From contig CAJNOI010000016.1 in the NCBI GenBank assembly GCA_905250115.1, positions 489,980 through 553,979 on the forward strand: a stretch of DNA of 64,000 nt. Reading direction: 5' to 3'. Positions 37,892-48,900 of this stretch are shown here, piece after piece; within the stretch, counting starts at the first letter, position 1; every line of letters starts with the position of its first letter. Source of the stretch: Adineta steineri. Taxonomy: Eukaryota; Rotifera; Eurotatoria; Adinetida; Adinetidae. The translations under genes and the position numbers were made by a program. The notes beneath the pieces are model-generated. The model searched no databases, was not told where the DNA came from, and saw only the letters and a program-made list of their open reading frames with translations.

Positions 37892-38355
37892 TCTATTAAC
37901 TATCTCGAATTGATCATTGACAAGTATGAATAAACAAAAAAAAAGAACAACCAAAATTTCAATGTGCTTTTCAATGGATACTTAGAATAAACCAATCAAA
38001 AGTTTTTTATTTGAATATATAACGACATCTGTAGTAAGCATGTTGCACCAATTCTAAATTTCTTTTCAGATTTTCTATAAAATATTTAAGGCAAAAAATA
38101 TTTAATTAACTAATTATGAACGATAACAAGGTTCAATCTAACGATATGGTACATATGTGTGAAACTTAGTAGAACGAATAGCTTTCTTTACGAAACGAAA
38201 TATGTATAGAGCAGTAATATTTGTTCATCGAAGATGTATTGGTAACAGTAAAATAAAAAAAAGCTTTTGCAATCTAGTTAAACTTTTCACAAGAATTTAA
38301 TGATGATTCGAGAGATTTTTTCAAATATTGATATACGATCTTTTAATGTAATAAA
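37892..38355. other. Intergenic spacer
   Basis: AT-rich sequence upstream of the Sds3-like cluster; nothing recognised. Confidence 0.35.
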
Positions 38356-38595
38356 GTGTTCAGTTCACTTCATTTAACTGAGACATTGTATATATACACA
38401 TCAATTGTCTTCGAACTACAAATAAAGAGTTCAGTAAATGAGTTAGACATATACAAAGCAATATGTGCAACTGCTTGGATTATATTCTGTCTAATTTTGA
38501 AAAACATCATATTATTCTGTATACTTGCTGTACAACGACAAAAACATGCTATTTATCGAATACCTGAAGATAGAAACACATTTGGTGAAGGATAA
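38356..38595 (+). pseudogene. MAPEG (microsomal glutathione transferase-like) N-terminal fragment
   Basis: A 79-residue frame whose second half, ICATAWIIFCLILKNIILFC, then QRQKHAIYRIPEDRNTFGEG, resembles the first membrane helix of MGST1-type proteins followed by their R-x-x-x-x-V-F-x-N-P-E-D-x-x-x-F-G motif. It stops right there. The remaining three membrane helices and the RAHLNDLEN motif are not found downstream in any frame, so this is probably a truncated copy. An exon with a donor at ACATTTG/gtgaag is an alternative, but no following exon is visible. Confidence 0.35.
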
Positions 38596-38899
38596 CAATC
38601 AGAAGAAATAAATAATGAATAGAATTTAGCTGGACGTATTGAAATTTTGCACATTTTGTTTTTTTATTTATGTTGTTTTATACAATAAGGAATAAAAATA
38701 TCTCATTCAATGATGTTTAACACTTGGACAAGAATAGATAAAATATGATAATGACAATAAAGATTAAAAGAAATGCGAACAGAGATTTAATAAAAAGTAC
38801 TTATGTTTTGATTTTTCACAATAAAAAAAAATGAATATTTTGTTTGTTTTGTAAATCACAGTTTTTTAAACATCAAAAATAGAAATCTGAAGATTGTAT
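38596..38899. other. Spacer before SNX 3' end
   Basis: AT-rich; no gene seen. Confidence 0.35.
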
Positions 38900-40793
38900 C
38901 TATGAGAGTGTGTCATATTGTTGTATAACACCTTTGATTGTTTGAATTTGAGCCTAAAATAATTTTCATAAATAAAAATATTTTTTTTGTCCATAAAAAT
39001 TTACTTTTGTATGTTTAATTTGAAATTCAGTTAATTCAATTAAATTCTTTCGAAACATTTGTACACGTCGTGTTTTAAAATCATTTAATTCTAATGAAAA
39101 AATAAGAAATTATATTAATTCCAAAAAAAATTGATCGAACCATCTTTTGCTTTTTCTGATATTGTTTCAAATTTTGTTTTAATATTTTGTTGTGTTGTTT
39201 CAGCTTGTTGGACATCTTTATTTTTTTGACGTGCACGATCTAAATTTTTATTTGCTGTATCAAAATCAGCTAAACAACGTGAACGACGATACATTAAATC
39301 AAGTGCTGCTTTGGAATCACGCATATAATATCTTAATGTATCAGATAATTTCAAATCAATATCTGATTGAATACGAGATTCTAATTTCTTGAAAAAAATT
39401 TCATAAGTAAAATATATTTTACAACAAAAATCTTACTCGAGCTTTTTCAAAATAATCTGCGAGGAGAATAAAATATCTAAAACGAAGATTGATGGATCGT
39501 TAAGAAGAAGATCTATATGATTTTACATACTTTGTTAAATCAGTTTTATCAGATGTTGAGAGAGTATTTAAACCACTTGATAATTTAATATATGTATCAG
39601 TAATATCTACATAAAATGAATAGAAATAATGAATTTTGAAGAAAGAAGAATTTCTTTACTCTTTTGTGTTCGTGTTGCTTTATCAGCAGCAGCTGTTGCA
39701 TCTTTTATTTTTGTATTATAAGTTAAGAGAAATTGTTTTTGTCGTTCAAAAAATTCATCACTTTCCTAATAAAAGAAATAATTTCATTGGACTATTTTTC
39801 TTAGACCTCTAAAATCATCGTTCTTATTAAGAATTAGTCTAACACAAGTAAATCTATATAGAGCTCATTTTACCTTTTGATTTGCTAAGAATACTTCATC
39901 AGCTGTTTTAGTTAATGTTTTAAAAAAGCCACTAATTTGTTCTTTTGCATTTTTACCACGAACACTTAACTAAAATAAAAATAATTTTTGTGTAAAAATT
40001 TCGATGATAATTTTAAAATATTACATCTTCTTTGTATTCAAGAAATACACGGAAATTATTATCATTACGTAAAATTGGATGTGTTGCAAGACGTTGAAGA
40101 AATACTTCATGCATTGAAACTGTCTTTTTAAACATAGCTAGATATTCACTAAATTACAATGAATTCAGGATTTAGAATATATTTATGATTGAGGTAAACT
40201 TACGCTTCAAGTTCCTGTTTCATTTTTTCATATTCATCTCGTGTTAATGAACCTTCGCTATCACTTAATTTTTGTAATTTAGCACGAGATGAATCAAAAT
40301 CTGGTCGTGCTGGTGCTGGTGGAATCTATATCGAATTTAAATATAATATCATTAATAAATATTAGAAAACTTACAATTAAACCTGCATATTCTTCATTTT
40401 CATTATATCGATCATGTAACCAAATAAATTCTTCATGTTGACGTGTAACACTAAATTCTTGTTCTTGAAATATTGGCAATTTAGTCTTTTTAAGAAAAAT
40501 AAAATTAGAATTAAATTGAAATTTTCTCATATAAATATACCTTTGTATGAACCGTAAATTTAACTTTTTCTTTCTCACTCAGTGCATCCGATATATCAAT
40601 ATTAATATCATTTTCATTGAGATTTATTGAATCAGAATGTTGTGGCTAAATAAATTTTTAATAAATTTTCAAAATATTTCTACAATTAACCTACCTTGCT
40701 ATCAGATATATCGACACTATGTTCTGGTGCCTTGAAATAAATAATAAAGATTATAGTTCACTTTTATTCGAATATTTCATTACTCACAAGCAT
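38900..40793 (-). CDS. Sorting nexin of the SNX5/6/32 type (PX-BAR)
   Basis: Thirteen exons (40793-40788, 40730-40695, 40645-40541, 40485-40375, 40325-40204, 40148-40025, 39969-39874, 39765-39660, 39606-39531, 39476-39437, 39387-39141, 39090-39005, 38953-38900) join in phase to 402 residues; the first holds only two codons. The PX domain covers about residues 30-165, with [29 protein letters not shown] and the [21 protein letters not shown] insert that marks SNX5/6/32. The C-terminal half is a BAR-type helical bundle. In animals these proteins pair with SNX1/2 on endosome tubules and help retrieve receptors to the Golgi (ESCPE-1/retromer pathway). Confidence 0.9.
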
Positions 40794-40938
40794 TGTTAGA
40801 AATTATTTAAAACGAAGAAAATTAATTAAATTTATATATCTGAAAATAGAAAAATAGACATTTAAAACAATAATCTAATTAGGCTATCGATGTATTGAAC
40901 TGATAGGTAGAAATATAACAACGAATTTATCTATGTCT

Positions 40939-41094
40939 TCAGTATAAATATCTGTTTAACATTTTTCCGAACGTCAAACAAATTAAATCAAAATATTGTT
41001 CCTGATCACGTTCATTATCTAATATATGATGCATGTCATGACAATATTTACATAAAAGAACATTCTTACTAAGCTGTATAGCTGAATATTCCAT
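40939..41094 (-). CDS. Short hypothetical protein (51 residues)
   Basis: A minus-strand frame starting MEYSAIQLSKNVLLCKYCHD and ending MLNRYLY. It has a CxxCHxMHH patch that could bind metal and a less biased composition than chance AT-rich frames. There is no signal peptide or match to a known family. It could be a chance frame or the end of a decayed gene. Confidence 0.25.
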   Translation of the reverse strand: MEYSAIQLSKNVLLCKYCHDMHHILDNERDQEQYFDLICLTFGKMLNRYLY

Positions 41095-41668
41095 TTATAA
41101 TAACGAGTAAACGGCACGAGATGTTTTATTAGATTCATCTATGAATGTTTCTATATTCCATGATCAATATAATCATACTAGATGAATGTCAATGAATATT
41201 AATATTATTAATATAACGATAAATTAAATAATAGAGAAGACTATATGACTGACAATATTCAATCTAGAATTATTCATTTTTGATAAATCTATTTCAAATA
41301 TCGGTACAAGTATTTTATCTTACAGGTAATATTTTTAAACTAATTCTCTCTATCTAGATAGTCAGAAATCGACTCAACTATTTTCTCTTAGCCTTAAAAG
41401 TATGATTATTCTATAATAAACTAGTTTAAGTTTTCCTTATTAAAATAAAAACGTGCGAATAAATATAAAACTTATGTATTGTTTTATATAGCTTAAGTGA
41501 AAATAAAAAACAAAAAGAGTTAACAATATCATGTTTCTCAACGATCTTTTTTTTTTTATTCATATAATAGAGAAACTAACAAAGCAAATACACAAAAACA
41601 ATGTGTTTTCATAATTTTTGTAATAATATTTCTCGTCATTTGGTCTTGTTTCATTTGTTTATTGTTGT
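41095..41668. other. Intergenic spacer
   Basis: AT-rich 3' flank of RPL32; nothing recognised. Confidence 0.35.
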
Positions 41669-42199
41669 TTATTCTTTTTCTTCGGCACGTAAACGTGCAT
41701 TTGGATTAGTCACCTTAATTGCTAATTGTTGAGCACGTTCAATGATTTTCTTACGATTTGGTGCTGATACTGCATGACCAATTTCGGCTGCAAATTTTTT
41801 ATTTTGCATTAATAACATTTCAAGTTCCTATTGGAAAAGAGAAAATATAAATATGAAATCTTCTTCTTTTGTTTGAAATGATTTACTTTAAGATTATTAA
41901 CGAGAAATGCGCGAAAACCATCTGGACGCATATGACGTGAGCGTTTATCTGAACCGTAACCAATCGATGGCATTAAATAAACACCTTTGAAACGTCGACG
42001 AACACGATTGTCAATACCACGGGGTTTACGCCAGTTTGGCTAAAATAGTTGAAATAAATAAATAAATAAATATATGAGGATGTTTACATACTTTGAGACG
42101 ATCATAGCGATCACTTTGATGGCGAACGAATTTTTTCGTACGTTTTTTAATAATTTTTCCCTTAACCAATGGACGTAATTTGGTCGATGTGGAGGCCAT
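41669..42199 (-). CDS. RPL32: 60S ribosomal protein L32 (eL32)
   Basis: Three exons (42199-42092, 42039-41887, 41827-41669) give 139 residues, against about 135 in vertebrates. Conserved blocks include [50 protein letters not shown] and [11 protein letters not shown], then [20 protein letters not shown]. It is a structural protein of the large ribosomal subunit. RPS10 ends 277 bases upstream on the same strand. A ttatttcag acceptor-like site sits 10 bases before the start codon, a common arrangement for trans-spliced ribosomal protein genes. Confidence 0.97.
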
Positions 42200-42209
42200 C
42201 GTTTAAAAT

Positions 42210-42227
42210 CTGAAATAATTCAATGTT
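42210..42227 (-). other. Candidate trans-splice acceptor before RPL32
   Basis: Minus-strand tgaattatttcag ends 10 bases before the RPL32 ATG. Confidence 0.35.
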
Positions 42228-42476
42228 CAATAAAGTCAAATTTTTGTTTTTTTCTTTTTTTTTGTGACACAAATAAGAATATAGAGAATTTTTTGTTTCG
42301 GCATTTTTCTATATGTTTTTATTCGGGCCGAATTGTATTTTTTGTTATCATCAAAACAATATATGTTTTTTTTGAAATAGAAGTTTTTCTTACAAAAACA
42401 AAAAAAACTGACGATAACAAAATCGATGTTTAGTTGATTTGTTTATTGTTGATCAGCATTACCGGGACCACCACGA

Positions 42477-43137
42477 TTACCATCATTAAATCCACGGCCT
42501 CGACCATAACCACCACGCTAAAGCAAAAAAAATAGTTCAATCTTCTATTCGTTTTTTTTTAAAATCTATAACATACAAATTGAGGTTGAGCTGATCCAGC
42601 ACCAACTTCACCTGTTTTGTCGTATCCACTACGACGATAGTCTTGTCGACTTTGATCAGATGGTGATGCTGGTCGAGCAGTATCAACTAGAAAGAATTTA
42701 AGTAAAAGTGTTGAAATGTATATATAGAAATATCGTTAAAATTATACTTCGTTTAGCTTGTTTAGCTCCTTCAGGTCTTGTTGGTCGTTTAAGTGTGGCC
42801 GGTACAATTTCAGGTGGTAAATTAAGATATTCACGTAAGAAATTAGTACCTGCATTATTTAAATACCAGTAATAATGACGCCATGCAAATTGTTCTTTAA
42901 CCAAATCTCGTGATTTAAGCGACTAAAATTGATTAGAAATGAAATTTCACTATTTTTTTCTGTCTTTATAAAAATAAGAAAAGAAATTAAACTTACTTGA
43001 AGTGCTTTAATAACATGAATGTTTGGTACTGGTATATCTGGATGTTTGTCGAGACCAAAATCTTTTTCAGCAACGACAACACCTTCTTTCATTAGATACT
43101 CGTAGATGAGTGTACGATGTTTCTTGGGCATCAACAT
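42477..43137 (-). CDS. RPS10: 40S ribosomal protein S10 (eS10)
   Basis: Four exons (43137-42997, 42922-42748, 42686-42577, 42518-42477) give 155 residues. The plectin/S10 domain is clear: [53 protein letters not shown] and [17 protein letters not shown]. The tail ends in the usual RGGYGRGRG block, here followed by FNDG and a stop. In another frame the Gly/Arg-rich reading continues for about eleven more residues ([11 protein letters not shown]) to a stop at 42443, as if a single G had been added in a GGG run. The visible product still has the expected length, slightly shorter than the 165 residues in vertebrates. Confidence 0.93.
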
Positions 43138-44747
43138 TTTTCAGGCCCTTTTAGAATATTTTTTAAATAGAATCTAACGAGATCTAGAATAAAAAAGTCT
43201 TTTTTTTTTTAATTAAAGAAAAAGAATTAAGAAAAAATATTTATCGAATACTAGCAATGTTGTTTATTGAAGTATAAATGGATTTTGTTGGATAGAATAG
43301 TGTAAAAACTGGATGGTTCTATGAACATCTGAAAAAAGGTTTTTTTGAAAAAGTTCAAAGATTCATATTTTTTATTCTCAAGAAAAATGTTTAGATATTA
43401 ATCGTTAAATAAAGATTAAATATATTTATCTTTAGAAATATTTCTTCCATGAAACTATTGTATCTTACTGACATCTATTATCTTCATCGATAATGCTTTT
43501 AATAGTGATAAAAATAATTTAGTATAATCACAGACGAATGTAAAATAATACTTTTTCGTTATTTGTAATTTTAATTAAGTTTTGTTTTTTACATTTTCCT
43601 ATGTTGGAATCTTAATTTTTGGTTATTTTCTAGTTGAACTAGATGATACATGAGATATGTTTTTGTTATTATTTAAAAAAAATGATCTATTGTGTATTTT
43701 TGCATCGATTTATTGTGTGCAGACACGTGTGTCTTCATCAATCAAGAAACACGTAAACGTACAATATTTTTGAAATAGTATACAAATGTTTTGAGTGGAA
43801 AGAAATTATAAATTTATTGTTATTGAGTTTTATGATTATGAATAGATTGCTCGATAGTTTAGATTTTGTTGAAAATATTCTGTCAAATTATCGATTTAAT
43901 AATTGAAATAATATATAATATAGATTTTTTAAGTAACATTTGTACAGAACAGAAGATTATATTTTTACCAACAAAGTTATATAATCATAAATATTTTTAC
44001 TCAAACCATCTGAAGTATTTATACTCATTAATATTTGTCTTTAGTCCTTGCAAACGATTAGCGACTACGTAATTTTACAATTTACTCGATACACTATCGA
44101 TAGTATTCTTTCGTTGGGTGTGTTTTATGTATCACATCATTTGAGTTGCAAAAACAACCTTTGCACTTTTATTATTTATAGTGCACATGGATGTGTTTAG
44201 TTTTAACAAAAAACAATCATATTTTGGCCTGTCCACGTAAAACGTGATTCCGTCACGCTTTATTCGTTTCATAACACATAAACGATTTAGTAAAAAGAAT
44301 TGAATACATTTGCAATTTTAAACGAAGAATTATGCTTTTTAAAATGGAGCACTCCAAAGATGTCTATAACTTCTCAATTTTTACAAACAACGGTGACGGA
44401 ATCACCTACTTTCGTAGATAAGCCGATTTATATATGAAGTATATTGGGAAAAAAATATAATTTCATCTTATTAGAATGTGTAATAATAATAATAATAAAT
44501 AAATAGCTTATTTAATATATCTTTATTTGAAAAATATCAAAATAAAGCAAGCAATTCAAATAACTCGAAATGCAGCAGTAGCGTCAGTATTATATACAGA
44601 AATAAAAAAAAAAATCGCAATATTATTTACAATAATAAAAATGCATCATATAGACAAGAAATATAAAAGCGGTTCAGAAGTAAAAATACACGCAGCAATT
44701 GTAAGAAAACAAGTGTTCTTTTACCAATTCTAATAACTAAAATATTT
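43138..44747. other. Intergenic region
   Basis: About 1.6 kb. Holds the inverted-repeat pair at 44244-44405 and a short TAA microsatellite near 44483. Frames at 43866-44072 and 44527-44733 are not supported as genes. Confidence 0.4.
44244..44405. repeat. Inverted repeat, 13-bp arms, 162 bp overall
   Basis: gtgattccgtcac at 44244-44256 has its exact reverse complement at 44393-44405. Each arm is itself a small hairpin (GTGA/TCAC). The spacing of 136 bases would suit a miniature inverted-repeat element, but no target-site duplication is clear. Confidence 0.45.
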
Positions 44748-45344
44748 TCATTCAGTAATACTGTCACGATGAATTGTAGATTTTTCACGTAGTATATCAC
44801 CATCGTCAGTTTGAGTGACGTCATTTTGAGTGACGACTTCATCACCATTATTAATATTTTCATCAGCATCATCATCTTCATCTTCATCTTCATCATCGGC
44901 ATCAAGTGCATCTTGAATCATTTGTGAGACACGTCGATTATATTCAGCTCGATTATCTCGATATAATAGAGCAGCTTCTAAATTAGCTGGACTAAGTGGA
45001 TTTGGATCGACAAGTAGAAGACGAATTGAATGAAGTATAGCTAAGACATCATAAGATGGTGCCCAACCATCTTTAAGTATATCAACACAAATACGTCCAT
45101 CTTCCCACCAAACATTTGGATGAAAAACTTTTGTAGTGAAACGAACTTGTGGTGGTCGAAGTGGATAATCTTCAGGAAAAAGAAATTGAAGCTGAAATGC
45201 ACCACCTTCATAAACAGTTTCTTCAGGTCCAAACATAATAGCATTCCATATAAAAAAATTCTCTGATGAAGGACTTGCATCAATACCTTCAACTTTATTT
45301 TTAAGTAATTGTCGGAAATCTTGTTGTAATCTTCGAATAGCCAT
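44748..45344 (-). CDS. RAD6/UBE2A-like ubiquitin-conjugating enzyme with acidic tail
   Basis: A single-exon protein of 198 residues. The UBC fold covers residues 1-150 with the HPN motif at 75-77 and catalytic Cys at about 86 (GRICVDIL). NAIMFGPEETVYEGGAF and DPNPLSPANLEAALLY match RAD6/UBE2A most closely. HPNVWWEDGRIC has one residue more than the animal RAD6 motif. After residue ~150 a run of Asp and Glu (DADDEDEDEDDDADE) forms an acidic tail of a kind known from budding-yeast Rad6 and from CDC34, not from vertebrate UBE2A. RAD6 enzymes monoubiquitinate histone H2B and PCNA; the exact orthology is inferred. Confidence 0.82.
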   Translation of the reverse strand: MAIRRLQQDFRQLLKNKVEGIDASPSSENFFIWNAIMFGPEETVYEGGAFQLQFLFPEDYPLRPPQVRFTTKVFHPNVWWEDGRICVDILKDGWAPSYDVLAILHSIRLLLVDPNPLSPANLEAALLYRDNRAEYNRRVSQMIQDALDADDEDEDEDDDADENINNGDEVVTQNDVTQTDDGDILREKSTIHRDSITE

Positions 45345-46186
45345 TTTTATTGCTAATTTATCACAAGGAGTATCGAGTAGAAAAAAAGAAAGGTAATTAG
45401 TTTATCTAAAAATAAATAGTACAAAAATATATACAACTGATTATCAATGACTATAAGGTGTAATTTATATATTAAAAATTTGAATTATCGATATTTTTAT
45501 CTTATCTAAAGAATAACTAATGTATTATTGTTTTTATAATGACATCGTAGTAAATTGTAAAAATATTATTAAAAAAACTAGCCCGATCGAATAGAATTAT
45601 TATGAAGAAAACAACAGATTTTCATGTGAATTAAGTCGAATTATATAACATGCATTTATTTAAAACTACATTTCTGAAAAATATAATTGCATATAACATA
45701 TTATATAAATCAGAAGTATATCACTAATCGTATATTTATTCATAGTTTACTATTACAGCATATTATTATACTTGAAGAACTAGGAATATTCCATGAGAAA
45801 GCTATATAGAGATGCTCAATTAATTTTTTAGAGTAAGTTTGCCTTGAGTTTAGATAGGTGTTCTATCTGTTGCAGACGTTAGCTAATATTGCCTTGAGTA
45901 TGAAGAGAAGAAAATAGAAGAAGAAGCTCAGATTCTAATCCAGTGAGAATTTTTTTCTCTATGTCTTCTTATTCTTTTTTTTTTTCGCTTTCTAACTCTA
46001 TCATTATTACTAATAAAAAAAAAGAAGTGTATTACACATCAGTAGACAAACGATTATAAACTTACAATATCTACTTACTAATTACAATAGAACGGAAAAT
46101 TTTAGAAAGAGATTTCTTCCTGTGTTCACTTAATTTCATGAATCATTAATACTATACTATTTCTTATCTTGTAGGGTTTTTAACAA
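45345..46186. other. Divergent promoter region
   Basis: About 840 bases between the E2 gene and the candidate peptide gene. A short direct repeat (gccttgagt) occurs near 45840 and 45890; nothing else is recognised. Confidence 0.35.
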
Positions 46187-46540
46187 ATGATGATTTCTTC
46201 TCCTCGTATATTGATCATTAATATTATTCTAATACTTCTTATTCATCAAGTTCATAGTGGTTATTGGGTATGTGATTGGGTAAATGGTCGTGGATGGATG
46301 TATTGTGCACGTGGTTTTTGTAATACATACTATGGTAGAAAACGAAGTATCTCAATGGAAGACAAACAAATAAGTCCTGTACAAGATACTAATGGTTTAT
46401 ATTGTTTAGACAAAAAATTTTGCTATTCATGTGAACCAATTAATGATAGTGCTTGTCATATTACACTTCGAGCTGGATATTCACCTTCCTTCGAACCATA
46501 TTCATTGAACAAAAGAGCGTATGAAAATACTTGCGACTAA
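46187..46540 (+). CDS. Candidate amidated secreted peptide precursor
   Basis: A single-exon protein of 117 residues. Residues 1-24 form a strong signal peptide ending near QVHS. The next 25 residues (25-49; aromatic-rich with Cys at 29, 40 and 45) end in NTYY and are followed at once by Gly50-Arg51-Lys52-Arg53, the classic amidation plus dibasic cleavage signal of neuropeptides. The remainder holds five more cysteines (73, 79, 82, 90, 116) and a second dibasic site KR at 109-110. Processing would release a 25-residue peptide with a Tyr-amide end. I do not recognise the family. A secreted Cys-rich protein that is not cleaved is the alternative. Confidence 0.6.
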   Translation: MMISSPRILIINIILILLIHQVHSGYWVCDWVNGRGWMYCARGFCNTYYGRKRSISMEDKQISPVQDTNGLYCLDKKFCYSCEPINDSACHITLRAGYSPSFEPYSLNKRAYENTCD

Positions 46541-47724
46541 CAAAAACAAAAAAAGATTGACTAATTGAAATATGTATTTTTTCTTCTTTTGAACCTATAT
46601 TGTATGGAAAAATCCAATAAATAAAATGAATATAATTTCAACATACCTTTTCTTCATTGAAAATAAATACAGTTAACTATATCTATGATTTAAAAAAAAT
46701 CATATTGAACTATTTCCATTGGAAATTTCCATTTGAAAATATCCAAAATTTGATATTTATCAGAACTATTGCCTGTAGTTTCTGCTTGAATACCTATATG
46801 TTAACGTTACCATTAACATATACTAGTCACGCTTTCTGAATAAACATACCTGCACATGGGGAGGTATTTATACCTTTGGAAATTTTCACATCCACGTATG
46901 TATGTGTGTCAAAGGTAATTATAGTCAATAAATGCATTACTTGCATTCCAATCACTAATACAATGGATTGGTCGAAATAAAAAGTAATATATCGAATAGT
47001 CAGGTATCACGTAGGAAAAGACGTCATTTATTGAGTCATGGTTTGATGATAAAAATAAGAAAATTGCAGATAAACAAATGAAAGGTATGTAGGTAGATGG
47101 CCTATAACCTATGTAAATATAATGATTCTTCTCCCTTATTGAGTGAAAGGGGTAAGAGGTAGAATAAAAGATCAAATTAGAATTTTCCAATAAACTATCA
47201 ATATTTAAACATTAATTAAATTTATATTCTGATTATTTAGAAAATTAAAGATATTGAATATATTTTCAACAAAGAATAAAAATATTTTAGCCGTATAATT
47301 TACACAAAAATATATAAGTAAACAAAGAATGTAGTGACGCATTAAATCACCATGTGATATAATTTAATTGATTGCATACTTTTCAACTATTATTCACACG
47401 TATGTACGTATATTCACATATTTTTAAAATAGGTGATACGCAATTTGCATCCCTATTATAATAAATAGTCATGTGAATAATATTTTTGAAACGCAATTAT
47501 TCTTATTATTAGTTAAGGATAAAAATATCTTTTCTTTTTTCATCGATCAGTAATATGAGAATTACAGTCATGCTTGATCTATTAGTCCTAACCTTTAACG
47601 TTAGTAAAAATATATACTCTTTTAGCCTCTCGATAATCAGAAGGTAATTATAGTATAGTATTATTTTAGTTTTTTCATTGCTTAATTAAAACTAATGTAT
47701 AAAATAAACAAAAACACAGAAAAA
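46541..47724. other. Intergenic region
   Basis: AT-rich, about 1.2 kb, with an aataaaat polyadenylation-like signal near 46619 behind the peptide gene. No further gene is supported. Confidence 0.4.
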
Positions 47725-48900
47725 TTAAACATCACTAGCAGTGTTCAGTGAAAATGTTATTGGTTCTTGTATTTGTTCTCTTTGTCGTCGTTTTTTTTCG
47801 TAACGTGATAATAAATTATGAACAACATCTGTTGCAACAAAAATCGAATTATTTCGATAAATAATATCAATAATTAAAACACCATCTTGCATAAGAAAAT
47901 CTCGTGTAAATTCTTCTATTAAATCATCATTAAATTTTATTTTTGATGTACTTTTTCGATAAAGATCACGAATAAATGTAAATCGACTATGGAAATTAAA
48001 CATATGATATAATGTAAAAATAAATGATAAAACATTTGCGACAAATATATAAATAAACCAAAACCAAGCAAGTGAAAACATTTTTTCATTAAACATATTT
48101 ATTGGTAAAACACATTGTACTGTATAACGATGAAGATTTCCAACTTCACGTATACGTAAATCACATAATGTTACACGAGGAAAATAAGGTGAATCCGTCA
48201 GAACAGAATTTTGTATAAATACACTATACCATATATCAATACCATAAAACCAACCAGGTTGACCTAATATGACATGAATAAGTACTAATTGAATAAATGA
48301 ATTAATTAAATAAAGAATTTTAACCATTAAATATATTGAACAAAGATAATTTCCTAAACGTTTACCACTTGTACAAAATAAAGTACGACAACATCGATTA
48401 CCAATAGTATTATCACGTTCATATGGTTGACAATATTGTTCAATAAGTGGAACAATTTTTTCTTGTTTATCTTTCGAAACAAGATGTTGTAAATCAACAC
48501 CTGATCGAGTATTCATTGAACGCCATAACATACGTGGAAGATAAAAAAATAAAGCAAATAAAAGAAATATAAATGGTGTCCATTGATAATAACCAATTTC
48601 AGCACGTTCTCGTTCATGTTTACTATGTGGAACTGTACTATTAGTTGGTACATAATATGTATTTGAAATCCAACAATAATTATTTGTATATGTAGAATAA
48701 GCACCAACAAATTGAGCTGGTACCCAACAAGTTATTCGATTTAAAGCAAGTGGACTACCTGTTGCAATCATTGCACAAACAAGTAAAAAGCCAACAGTAT
48801 AACGATGATTTAATCGATCAGAATGTTCATCATCATTTGATACTGATATTGATTTAATCCATGGAAGTCCTTGTGCTGCACCGAAGAATTTACCTGCCAT
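47725..48900 (-). CDS. Innexin (gap-junction channel protein)
   Basis: A single-exon protein of 391 residues with four membrane segments. The innexin signature YYQWTPF is at about 104-110, at the start of the second membrane helix. Extracellular loop 1 holds cysteines near 58 and 76, and loop 2 has further paired cysteines. The C-terminal cytoplasmic region is short. Innexins form intercellular gap junctions and single-membrane hemichannels in invertebrates. The lack of introns is unusual next to the intron-rich neighbours and could reflect an origin by retroposition or simple intron loss. Confidence 0.93.
   Translation of the reverse strand: MAGKFFGAAQGLPWIKSISVSNDDEHSDRLNHRYTVGFLLVCAMIATGSPLALNRITCWVPAQFVGAYSTYTNNYCWISNTYYVPTNSTVPHSKHERERAEIGYYQWTPFIFLLFALFFYLPRMLWRSMNTRSGVDLQHLVSKDKQEKIVPLIEQYCQPYERDNTIGNRCCRTLFCTSGKRLGNYLCSIYLMVKILYLINSFIQLVLIHVILGQPGWFYGIDIWYSVFIQNSVLTDSPYFPRVTLCDLRIREVGNLHRYTVQCVLPINMFNEKMFSLAWFWFIYIFVANVLSFIFTLYHMFNFHSRFTFIRDLYRKSTSKIKFNDDLIEEFTRDFLMQDGVLIIDIIYRNNSIFVATDVVHNLLSRYEKKRRQREQIQEPITFSLNTASDV

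Noticed and set aside
37892-37954. Upstream start for the second Sds3-like gene that would add a signal-like sequence
   Set aside because: The rest of the protein is nuclear coiled coil, and the added hydrophobic run comes from a T-rich stretch.
44527-44733. 68-residue plus-strand frame next to the RAD6-like gene
   Set aside because: Lys/Ile-rich with a run of lysines, no homology, and it overlaps the 3' flank of the E2 gene.
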